In this document: piece by piece, positions 44,832-52,147 of the stretch
Layout: each line of letters begins with the position of its first letter
Numbering within the stretch: the first letter of the stretch is position 1
Source of the DNA: CAZUHB01 sp964620445
GTDB lineage: Bacteria; Planctomycetota; B15-G4; CAYZWU01
NCBI GenBank assembly: GCA_964620445.1
Contig: CAZUHB010000031.1
Span: forward strand, 1 to 64,000
Reading direction: 5' to 3'
DNA length: 64,000 bases
Made by a program: the position numbers and the translations under genes
Notes under the pieces: model-generated
The model's input: only the letters and a program-made list of their open reading frames with translations
Database searches by the model: none
What the model was told of the DNA's origin: nothing

Positions 44832-45569
44832 ATGAACGAGAAGAAATTTCCGAATGACCGGCGACGCGCGGTCCGGCGGCACGAGGATCGAGAACTCCTT
44901 TCCACCGTTCTGCGCGGCGAGGAGGATGATTTCACCACCCGCGATCCATGGCGCGCGCTGCGCATCCTGGGGGAGTTCGTCGAGGGTTTCGACGCCCTCT
45001 CGCGCGTCATGCCCTGCGTGTCGATTTTCGGATCGGCGCGCACCGGGGAGGACGCCCCCTGGTACGACGCGGCGCGCAAGACGGCGGCGATCCTGGCCCG
45101 CCAGGGTCTGAACATCATTTCGGGCGGAGGGCCGGGCATCATGGCCGCGGCCAACCAGGGTGCTTCCGAAGAAAAAGGGCTCTCCATCGGGTGCAACATC
45201 GAGCTTCCCCACGAGCAGAATCCCAATCCATATCAGGACATCTCCCTGACCTTCCGGTACTTTTTTGTTCGAAAAATGATGTTCGTCAAGTACTCGATCG
45301 GCTATGTAATCTTTCCCGGTGGGTTTGGAACTCTCGACGAGTTCTTCAACTCGCTCACCCTGGTGCAGACCGGCAAGGTGGAGCACTTTCCCATCGTTCT
45401 CTACGACAGCACGTTCTGGAAGGGGCTTGTACACTGGATCGGCGAAACCATGGTGAGCGCCGGTAATATCAAACGATCCGAGATGGATCTCTTCGTCCTG
45501 GCAGACACTCCGGAGGAAGCGGCCGCGCCGATCATGGACAAGGCGTGCGAGCTGCAGTATCTCGGCTGA
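44832..45569 (+). CDS. LOG family nucleotide 5'-monophosphate nucleosidase
   Basis: Predicted 245-residue Rossmann-fold protein. The family signatures SGGGPGIMAAANQGA and PGGFGTLDEFF are intact. LOG proteins hydrolyse the N-glycosidic bond of nucleoside 5'-monophosphates, releasing a base and ribose 5-phosphate; plant homologues activate cytokinins and bacterial ones recycle purine or pyrimidine nucleotides. The N-terminal 55 residues are an extra, strongly charged extension. The start ATG at 44832 is 29 bases after the phosphoesterase stop, and the end is 16 bases before gpmI, suggesting one operon. Confidence 0.9.
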   Translation: MNEKKFPNDRRRAVRRHEDRELLSTVLRGEEDDFTTRDPWRALRILGEFVEGFDALSRVMPCVSIFGSARTGEDAPWYDAARKTAAILARQGLNIISGGGPGIMAAANQGASEEKGLSIGCNIELPHEQNPNPYQDISLTFRYFFVRKMMFVKYSIGYVIFPGGFGTLDEFFNSLTLVQTGKVEHFPIVLYDSTFWKGLVHWIGETMVSAGNIKRSEMDLFVLADTPEEAAAPIMDKACELQYLG

Positions 45570-45585
45570 ACAGAAAAAGAAACTG

Positions 45586-47247
45586 ATGATTCAATTGAAG
45601 CGGCATTCCGATTTTGCACCCCCCAGGGGCCCGGTGGTGGTCGTGATCATGGACGGCGTGGGCATCGGGGGCGATGACGAGGGCAACGCGGTCAAGCTGG
45701 CGCGAACTCCCGTTCTCGACCGGATCTGGCAGGACTTCCCAACCACCCGGCTCGTGGCCCACGGCAAGGCGGTGGGGATGCCCTCGTGGAACGATATGGG
45801 CAACTCGGAGATCGGCCACAACGCGATCGGCGCGGGAAGGGTTTTTTCGCAGGGCGCCAAGCTCGTCGACGAAGCGATCGAGTCGGGCCGCCTCTTCGAG
45901 GGCGCTGCCTGGCAGGAATTGATCGCGCAATGCACCGCGAAGAAGAGCGCCCTCCACATGATCGGACTTCTCTCGGACGGCAACGTGCACAGCCATGTCG
46001 ATCAGCTCTTCGCACTCGTGCGCGCGGCAGATCGAAGCGGTGTGGAATCCCTTTTTGTCCATCCCCTCCTCGATGGCCGCGATGTGGAAAAACGATCGGC
46101 CCTCTCCTATATCAGACCTCTCGAAGCCCTGCTCGGCGAGATTCGCGCCAAACAGAACCGCAACTATCGGATCGCCTCGGGCGGTGGGCGCATGCTGGTC
46201 ACCATGGACCGTTACTTCGCCGACTGGCGGATCGTGGAGCGGGGCTACAATGCCCATGTGCACGGAAAGGGACGGGCCTTCCCGTCGGCCGAGGAGGCTG
46301 TTCGGACCTACTACGACGAGGATCCCGACGTGATCGACCAGTTCGTGGGCGAGTTCGTGATCGTCGACGACGGCAGGCCCGTGGGGCCGATCCGCGATGG
46401 GGACGGCGTTGTGTTCTTCAATTTCCGCGGTGACCGGGCGATCGAGATCTCCCTCGCTTTCGAGAAGGACGAATTCGATCACTTCGATCGGGGAGAGCGG
46501 CCCGACGTGGTCTACGCCGGAATGATGCAGTACGACGGGGACCTCCTGTTGCCGCGGCGTTTCCTTGTCGATCCTCCCGAGATCGATCGCACGGTGAGCG
46601 AATACCTGGCCAGAGCCGGCATGCGCCAGCTGGCCGTCTCGGAGACTCAGAAATTCGGTCATGTGACCTACTTCTGGAACGGCAACCGGTCGGGCAAGTT
46701 CGACGAGGCTCTCGAGACGTATATCGAGATCCCTTCCGATCAGATTCCGTTCGAGCGGGCTCCCGCGATGAAGGCGGCCGAGATCACCGACGTGGTGATC
46801 GATGCGATCGAGACGGGCGACCATCCCTTCATCCGGCTCAACTACGCCAATGGAGACATGGTGGGCCACACGGGTGTGCTCGATGCGGCGATCAAGGCGG
46901 TGGAGACGGTCGACACCGAGCTCGGACGGCTTCTGGCCGCGGTAGACCGGGCCGGGGGCGTGGCGCTCATCACTGCCGATCATGGCAATTCGGACGGCAT
47001 GTTCGAGACGGACAAGAAGACGGGCGCGCTCAAGCGCGATGCGGATGGCAGCCTCGTGGTGCGCACCGCTCACACACTCAACCCGGTTCCCTTCACCATC
47101 GTGGGGCCCCCGCCCTTCGACCGGGCCGGCTTCGACGCGGCGATCGATACGCCGATGCTGAGCAATGTGGCGGCCACCCTGCTGCTGATTCTCGGCTACG
47201 AACCACCGGATGATTATGATCCGCCCCTTATCAGCAGGAATCTCTAA
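45586..47247 (+). CDS. gpmI: 2,3-bisphosphoglycerate-independent phosphoglycerate mutase
   Basis: Predicted 553-residue alkaline-phosphatase-fold glycolytic enzyme interconverting 2- and 3-phosphoglycerate. The manganese-binding VIMDGVG motif opens the fold. The catalytic Ser74 lies in MGNSEIGHNAIG, and later metal ligands are in NYANGDMVGHTG and ITADHGNSDGM. The length is slightly above the usual 510-520 residues, with a lengthened middle domain. The ATG at 45586 begins a short leader before the conserved strand. It is the last gene of the phosphoesterase-LOG-gpmI group. Confidence 0.96.
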   Translation: MIQLKRHSDFAPPRGPVVVVIMDGVGIGGDDEGNAVKLARTPVLDRIWQDFPTTRLVAHGKAVGMPSWNDMGNSEIGHNAIGAGRVFSQGAKLVDEAIESGRLFEGAAWQELIAQCTAKKSALHMIGLLSDGNVHSHVDQLFALVRAADRSGVESLFVHPLLDGRDVEKRSALSYIRPLEALLGEIRAKQNRNYRIASGGGRMLVTMDRYFADWRIVERGYNAHVHGKGRAFPSAEEAVRTYYDEDPDVIDQFVGEFVIVDDGRPVGPIRDGDGVVFFNFRGDRAIEISLAFEKDEFDHFDRGERPDVVYAGMMQYDGDLLLPRRFLVDPPEIDRTVSEYLARAGMRQLAVSETQKFGHVTYFWNGNRSGKFDEALETYIEIPSDQIPFERAPAMKAAEITDVVIDAIETGDHPFIRLNYANGDMVGHTGVLDAAIKAVETVDTELGRLLAAVDRAGGVALITADHGNSDGMFETDKKTGALKRDADGSLVVRTAHTLNPVPFTIVGPPPFDRAGFDAAIDTPMLSNVAATLLLILGYEPPDDYDPPLISRNL

Positions 47248-47384
47248 ACTGGAAACAGGGGCTTTTCCGATTGAAAGCCGAAGGTATAATTTGTTCCATC
47301 AGAATGTACCAATTTGTCGTACACAACCTGATGCGGGGTGGGGGTACGACCTGATTACGGACGAGCTTCTAGAAAGGTAACATT

Positions 47385-48518
47385 ATGAGTAAAAACAGCT
47401 TGTCGCTGGTTGTTATTGTTCTTGCTGCCGCATTTGCATTCGGTGCCTGCGGAAAAGACGATGCCTCGGCGGGTAAGGACCAGTCCGGAACAAAACGGAC
47501 CGAGCCCGCTGTCGACGCGTCTCAGAACGCCGCTGTCCACTACCACAAGGTATTCGAGTTGATGAAGTTCGACGCCAAGACACACCCGGCGGCAGGACCG
47601 GTTCCGTTGCTGATGATGATGGGATGGGAAGAGCATGGAACGCCCGAACTGGAAGAGGTGCTCGATGAGGACCGGGAGGCTTTCGCCGAGTTCGAAAAAG
47701 CGCTCAAACTGGAAAGGTGCGATTTCACCTTCGGCACACCGCAGTTTCTTTACCGGAACGGGGACTCGGCCAGGACCAAGAAGATCTGGAGCCTGACCTG
47801 CCTGAATCTCGTCAAGGCAAGGTACGACGAGTTCAAGGGGCGAGGACTCGATGCGGTCGAGGGCTGCCTCAACCAGCTCAAGTTCATGGAACATGTGGCG
47901 CAAGGAAGGACTTTTATCGACAAGGTCACGGCGCTCAGCCTCGAGGAGAGAACTTTCAACACGCTGCGGGGGATGCTCAAGAACGACACCCTCGACAAGG
48001 CCGCCCGCACCAGGCTGATCTCCGGCCTGGAGAATCTCGAGAAAAACCGCTATCCCCTTTCCGAGATCATGGAAGGCGAAAGGGAATACTATCTCTTTAT
48101 CGTCGACACCGTCGCCCGCAAGATCGCCGAAGACCTCACGCCCGGTACGGCCGAGGCGGATCAAGCCGCGACATTCCGTGAAAAGCTCATTGCCGGAGGG
48201 CGCCATGCGGCAGACCACTATTACGGCCTCGTCTCGAAAGCCTACGCATCGAGGAGCGACGAGGACTGGAACGCCGTCGCCGAGGAAGCCAAGAGCATGA
48301 GAGAGGGTGGCAGAGAATTCAGGAGCACGGTGCGATCGACCGACGATCTTCTCAATTACACGCGCAACGAATTGAAGAACAAGGGGGTCGAGTCTGCGGC
48401 GGCCACGGCGCGACAGATCCTTGGACTGTACACATCGGATGCAAAAGGGATGCTCATGACCTACGAGAAACTCATCCGGACGATGAAGGACTGCAAACGG
48501 GAAGCCGGCGGAAAATAG
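47385..48518 (+). CDS. Lipoprotein of unknown function
   Basis: Predicted 377-residue lipoprotein with lipobox AFGAC (Cys about 22). The mature protein is almost entirely alpha-helical and charged, with no catalytic motif recognised. It includes a GPVPLLMMMGWEEHG segment near residue 70, and helical repeats may continue to the C-terminus. It is preceded by 137 bases of non-coding DNA and followed by a strong terminator hairpin, so it is probably a single-gene transcript. Its function cannot be assigned. Confidence 0.8.
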   Translation: MSKNSLSLVVIVLAAAFAFGACGKDDASAGKDQSGTKRTEPAVDASQNAAVHYHKVFELMKFDAKTHPAAGPVPLLMMMGWEEHGTPELEEVLDEDREAFAEFEKALKLERCDFTFGTPQFLYRNGDSARTKKIWSLTCLNLVKARYDEFKGRGLDAVEGCLNQLKFMEHVAQGRTFIDKVTALSLEERTFNTLRGMLKNDTLDKAARTRLISGLENLEKNRYPLSEIMEGEREYYLFIVDTVARKIAEDLTPGTAEADQAATFREKLIAGGRHAADHYYGLVSKAYASRSDEDWNAVAEEAKSMREGGREFRSTVRSTDDLLNYTRNELKNKGVESAAATARQILGLYTSDAKGMLMTYEKLIRTMKDCKREAGGK

Positions 48519-48531
48519 TCGGGCACAATCG

Positions 48532-48582
48532 AAAGGGTCTCACGATTCTGCAAGGAAGAACAGAATCGTGAGACCCTTTTGT
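48532..48582 (+). terminator. Terminator hairpin between convergent genes
   Basis: Nineteen-base perfect arms at 48532-48550 and 48561-48579 (starting AAAGGGTCTCACG) with a 10-base loop. A short TTTTG follows on the plus strand. Located 14 bases after the lipoprotein stop and 17 bases from the aminotransferase stop on the opposite strand, it may work in both directions. Confidence 0.9.
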
Positions 48583-48595
48583 TATTACTCGAGTC

Positions 48596-49708
48596 CTATT
48601 CGCGATCGTAGATCGTGGGACGCTTCATGTAGGCGCGGACTTCTGCCTCGTCAGCATCGATGCTCAGACCGTACTCGGGATTGCGCATGTTGTTGGTAAT
48701 GGCGGCGAGCAGCTTCTTCGTGACCGGTCCGGGTTTCCGGTCCCCCACGGGGCGGTCTTCGATTCCGACGATCGGCATGAGACCGCAGCCCGTTCCGGTC
48801 ATGAAACACTCCCGGTCGGGACCGACGAAATCGATGGCCAGCATATCGTCAGCCTCGTGTACCCGGTAACCTAGCTTGCGCGCTTCCTGGATGATGATGT
48901 TGCGCGTGATGCCGATCAGACAGTAGTCCGGGCTGGGTGTGTGGATGAGAACCTTGGACGGGTCTTTCTCCCAGCCCTCCTCGCGGTAGACGAGGAAGAG
49001 GTTGTCGGCCGTGGCTTCGGCCACAGCACCTCTCGCCGTGATCATCATGGTTTCCAGCTTACCCTTGTCCATGGTCTCGAGAAGTCCAAGGATGTTGTTG
49101 AGATAGTTGCAGCTCTTGATGTTGGGATCGATGATCACCCGACCGGGGCGGCGGATCCGACGAGCCACGGCGAGTTCGATGCCTGTTTCGTAGGTTTCGG
49201 CCGGATAGAGCTGGATCGTCGAACAGATGACGTACACGGTGGGCGCAACGCACTTCTTGGGGTGGATACCCAGGTTGCCGAAACCGCGTGTGATGATCGG
49301 CCGGAGGTAGCCCTTCTCGCCCTCGGAGAATCCGACCTCCTGGATCGTCTTGACGATCCGACAGGCCATGTCATCGATCGCGTAGGGGAACTTGATCGAG
49401 AGCTTGCGGGCCGACTCCCACCATCGCTCGAGGTGTTCCTTGAAAACGAAGATCTGGCCGAAATTGATCAGGATCCCCTCGAAGGACGCATCTCCGTAAA
49501 GACCGCCATGATCGAGCGGAGAGAGGCCGACTTCGTCCATACAAAAGATTCCCTCGCGACGCTCCGCGACCTCATCGGTCTCGTAAACCTGGTACTTGTC
49601 CGGATCGTTGAAGACTCTCGGGGTCAGCCCCTCGATGAAAGGCATGCTGGCAAATATCCTGGCCTTGCTACTGATGTTCGTCAATTCGCGGATGACATCG
49701 CTGGACAT
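48596..49708 (-). CDS. ilvE: Branched-chain amino acid aminotransferase (class IV PLP)
   Basis: Predicted 370-residue fold-type IV aminotransferase. The PLP lysine is Lys198 in IIDPNIKSCNYLN, the Glu in AVAEATADNLF holds the PLP ring nitrogen, and LSPLDHGGLYGDASFEGI is typical. It converts branched-chain 2-oxoacids and glutamate to valine, leucine and isoleucine or the reverse. At 370 residues it is longer than E. coli IlvE (about 309), resembling the longer BCAT types. The ATG at 49708 follows AAGGAG; an upstream start adding seven residues is rejected. Other class IV enzymes (D-amino-acid aminotransferase) are possible but less likely. Confidence 0.88.
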   Translation of the reverse strand: MSSDVIRELTNISSKARIFASMPFIEGLTPRVFNDPDKYQVYETDEVAERREGIFCMDEVGLSPLDHGGLYGDASFEGILINFGQIFVFKEHLERWWESARKLSIKFPYAIDDMACRIVKTIQEVGFSEGEKGYLRPIITRGFGNLGIHPKKCVAPTVYVICSTIQLYPAETYETGIELAVARRIRRPGRVIIDPNIKSCNYLNNILGLLETMDKGKLETMMITARGAVAEATADNLFLVYREEGWEKDPSKVLIHTPSPDYCLIGITRNIIIQEARKLGYRVHEADDMLAIDFVGPDRECFMTGTGCGLMPIVGIEDRPVGDRKPGPVTKKLLAAITNNMRNPEYGLSIDADEAEVRAYMKRPTIYDRE

Positions 49709-50008
49709 TATGAACTCCTTAGGGAACAATAATATGTGTAGACTCGATCTATCCTAAAGAGGCTGGCAACTCGGCCCCGGGGTGCCAACGAGAAGTTCAC
49801 TCATAATAAGGTCTCGTTCAGCCTTTTTCAAGTCTGGGGCCTTGCCCCCGCAACCGGGGGCGGTTGCTGACAAGCGTTGGATGATCTGAAAATACACGAT
49901 GTTACGTTTGTTTTTGTTCAAGATTTTGGACAGCTTGCCGCAGACCCTGCTCAGCTGCCGTTCGATTGATCCTATTCTCATCGCAAAAAGCGAGCCTGAA
50001 AGGAAAAT
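49709..50008. other. Divergent region between ilvE and the MazG gene
   Basis: About 300 bases. It contains a GCCCCC/GGGGGC hairpin (49844-49861), a weak TGGCA/TGCCA inverted repeat (49764-49787), and a 16-codon minus-strand reading frame (49754-49804) that could be a short leader peptide upstream of ilvE. No proven attenuator structure is visible. Confidence 0.4.
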
Positions 50009-50374
50009 ATGACTCAATCTCTTTCTCTTAAAGACATTACAGACAAAATGGCGAATTTCCTTGCAGAGAGAGACTGGGAAAAATTCCACGATCCCAAGAA
50101 TTTGGCCATGTCGATCGCCATCGAGGCGGGTGAGCTCATGGAACTCTTTCAGTGGCAGACCAACAGCCAGGTCAGAGAGGCGATGACGGAATCCGAAAAA
50201 AAATCGCGCGTGAGAGAGGAACTGGCTGATGTGATGCTTTATTGTCTGGACATGGCGCGCATTTTTGAGATTGATCCGCTCGAGGCCATGTGGGACAAGA
50301 TCGACCTGAACGCGGAACGATACCCAGCATCCCGATTCAGGGGAGTGGCGAGGAAATACGATAATCCTCTGTAA
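50009..50374 (+). CDS. MazG-like nucleotide pyrophosphohydrolase
   Basis: Predicted 121-residue single-domain MazG-type NTP pyrophosphohydrolase. The metal-binding helices are seen in AIEAGELMELFQW (E-x2-E-type motif) and REELADVMLYCLDMA (E-x2-D). Family members cleave dCTP or other non-canonical nucleotides to the monophosphate and pyrophosphate. It resembles the short RS21-C6/iMazG-like class. An ATG at 50009 follows AAAGGAAA. It lies 22 bases before a sigma factor gene and may be in the same transcript, diverging from ilvE. Confidence 0.9.
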   Translation: MTQSLSLKDITDKMANFLAERDWEKFHDPKNLAMSIAIEAGELMELFQWQTNSQVREAMTESEKKSRVREELADVMLYCLDMARIFEIDPLEAMWDKIDLNAERYPASRFRGVARKYDNPL

Positions 50375-50396
50375 AATAACCGCTAACACCTGAGAA

Positions 50397-51263
50397 GTGG
50401 AAACGATTGTGTCTACGGAAGCATTCATCGAAAAACTGGTCACGGGCAGCAAAGAACACTGGGACGAGTTCGTGGAACGATACAACAGGTTGATCTACAA
50501 GACCTTCCACGCACCCAGTTTTCGTTTCAACAAGGAGGAGATCGAAGATCTCTTCAATGACTTCATGGTCATGATGTTGAAAGACAATTGCCGAAAACTC
50601 CGCCTCTTCGAGGGGCGCAACAATTGCTCTCTGCCCACGTATTTGCGCAAGATCGCGGTCAATCTCGCCATAGACCGCCAGAAGAGGAACATCCGCCGCC
50701 GGAGCCTCTCGCTCAACATGCCCGCCCTCCTCGACAGCGAGGCCGAGATGGGTGACTTCGTCGAAGCACCCGTGGGCGAGCCGACCGAACCGATCTCCGA
50801 CGAAGAGACCAGGCTCAAGTATCTCTGGGCGCTCTATGCCATGGATGTCCCCAAGTTGCTGGTGACCCTTCTGGTCATTTATCAGGAGTGGAACCGGGAA
50901 AAAATCGCCGCGCACATGAGCACGACACGCCAGAACATTGATGTCCTTTTCAAACGGGGAAAGGACAAGATGATCGACATGATCGCCAGCAAGAAGAGCG
51001 CCGAAGCGCTCCTCGAGGAGCACCTCGAGTGGCCCGACCACATCGCCGCGCTCAGAGACGAGGCGATCACTCTCGACCGGGGGCTCTTGTTCGACAGATG
51101 CCTCAAGAGCCTCGATGTCCCCGATGACCTCGTCGCGGGCCTCCTCTTCGCAAACGCGCCGGTGCTGGTTCCCACGCCCGATCGGATGGCACGGCTCTTC
51201 AAGTCCACACCGGGCAAGGAGTGCGTCCGCGCCGCACGGGTCTTCGAGAAACTAGGTATTTAA
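50397..51263 (+). CDS. Sigma-70 family RNA polymerase sigma factor
   Basis: Predicted 288-residue sigma factor. Region 2 lies at about 20-105 (WDEFVERYNRLIYKTF, KEEIEDLFNDFMVMML, YLRKIAVNLAIDRQKRN). A divergent region 4 lies at about 140-200 with helix-turn-helix NREKIAAHMSTTRQNIDVL. A C-terminal extension of about 90 residues is not part of a standard ECF factor and ends in VFEKLGI. The start may be GTG at 50397 or GTG at 50409; both lack ATG and have weak Shine-Dalgarno sequences. It is followed after 135 bases by a probable soluble anti-sigma partner. Confidence 0.85.
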   Translation: METIVSTEAFIEKLVTGSKEHWDEFVERYNRLIYKTFHAPSFRFNKEEIEDLFNDFMVMMLKDNCRKLRLFEGRNNCSLPTYLRKIAVNLAIDRQKRNIRRRSLSLNMPALLDSEAEMGDFVEAPVGEPTEPISDEETRLKYLWALYAMDVPKLLVTLLVIYQEWNREKIAAHMSTTRQNIDVLFKRGKDKMIDMIASKKSAEALLEEHLEWPDHIAALRDEAITLDRGLLFDRCLKSLDVPDDLVAGLLFANAPVLVPTPDRMARLFKSTPGKECVRAARVFEKLGI

Positions 51264-51300
51264 CGAAAGTTATTAATAAGAAGGAAAGATACACTTGGAG

Positions 51301-51340
51301 GTCCCGTCACTGATCCCTGCCGCCTCACTGGGGACGGGAC
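51301..51340 (+). other. Hairpin between sigma factor and anti-sigma-like genes
   Basis: Perfect 8-base arms GTCCCGTC (51301-51308) and GACGGGAC (51333-51340) with a 24-base loop. No T-run follows, so it is probably not a terminator. It may stabilise or process the mRNA between the paired genes. Confidence 0.5.
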
Positions 51341-51398
51341 AAGAAGAGAGGAAATGAAAACCAGACAGAGTAATACCATGTGATCGGGGCTGCACGAC

Positions 51399-52136
51399 AT
51401 GAAAGACAAAGAACACCTCTCCTCAATTCTCAACGCGCTCGCTCTGAGCGCCACTTCTTCGGACGACACGCCTGAGGCTTACCCTGACGACGAAACCTTC
51501 GCGGCATTCATCGACGGCACGCTTGACGAGAAAGAAGCTGCTCGCTTCAGAGCGCACCTCGCTTCGAATCCGGAATCGTGGATCGCTTATCAGGCGCTCA
51601 AGGAGACAGAAGCCATAGACGGACCGCCCGTTCCGGCCCACCTGATACGGGCGGCCAAAGACCTGATACGACAGGATGCGCCGGCTAAGGGTGGTGCCGC
51701 CGGACTGGTGGTGCGGCTGCTCAAGGGCGCACTCGAACTGCTCGACGTGAAAGGACTCACGGTCGACGGATCGACAACAGCCGCTGCAGAGCCGGTACGT
51801 TCCGCCGGTGACTCTGCCGAAAATGGGGGATCGGAACGGATAGAGATCACCACCCCGATTCAGGGGATCGAGGGGATCTCTCTCCAGAAAATCGAACCCT
51901 CCGATGTGCGCATCACTCTCGAGCCTTCCGCCGATTCAGGCAGCGCCGAGGGACGGATCATGCGTATCGATCTCCTGCAGGACGATACCCTCGTTCAATC
52001 TTGGCCCTTCGAAGGTGACACGCTCTCGCTCGAACCGGTCACGGTCGGATCGTACACGCTCAAGGTCTTCGAGCACGACATTCGCTGCGGCGCTTCGCCC
52101 GTCGAGATCGGCACGATCGCGATCGACCTGCAATAG
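51399..52136 (+). CDS. Putative soluble anti-sigma-like protein
   Basis: Predicted 245-residue protein. The N-terminal 75 residues look like an anti-sigma helical domain (PDDETFAAFIDGTLDEKEAARFRAHL) but lack the usual H-x3-C-x2-C zinc motif. No transmembrane segment follows. The middle is Ala/Glu-rich and the last 90 residues form a beta-rich domain (RIEITTPIQGIEGISL to the end). It is the only gene downstream of the sigma factor, so a role in controlling it from the cytoplasm is likely but unproven. It ends 12 bases from a convergent secreted protein gene. Confidence 0.72.
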   Translation: MKDKEHLSSILNALALSATSSDDTPEAYPDDETFAAFIDGTLDEKEAARFRAHLASNPESWIAYQALKETEAIDGPPVPAHLIRAAKDLIRQDAPAKGGAAGLVVRLLKGALELLDVKGLTVDGSTTAAAEPVRSAGDSAENGGSERIEITTPIQGIEGISLQKIEPSDVRITLEPSADSGSAEGRIMRIDLLQDDTLVQSWPFEGDTLSLEPVTVGSYTLKVFEHDIRCGASPVEIGTIAIDLQ

Positions 52137-52147
52137 CACCGGCCTTT

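Noticed and set aside
45532..47073. 513-residue minus-strand reading frame
   Set aside because: It is antisense to gpmI, whose catalytic motifs are intact.
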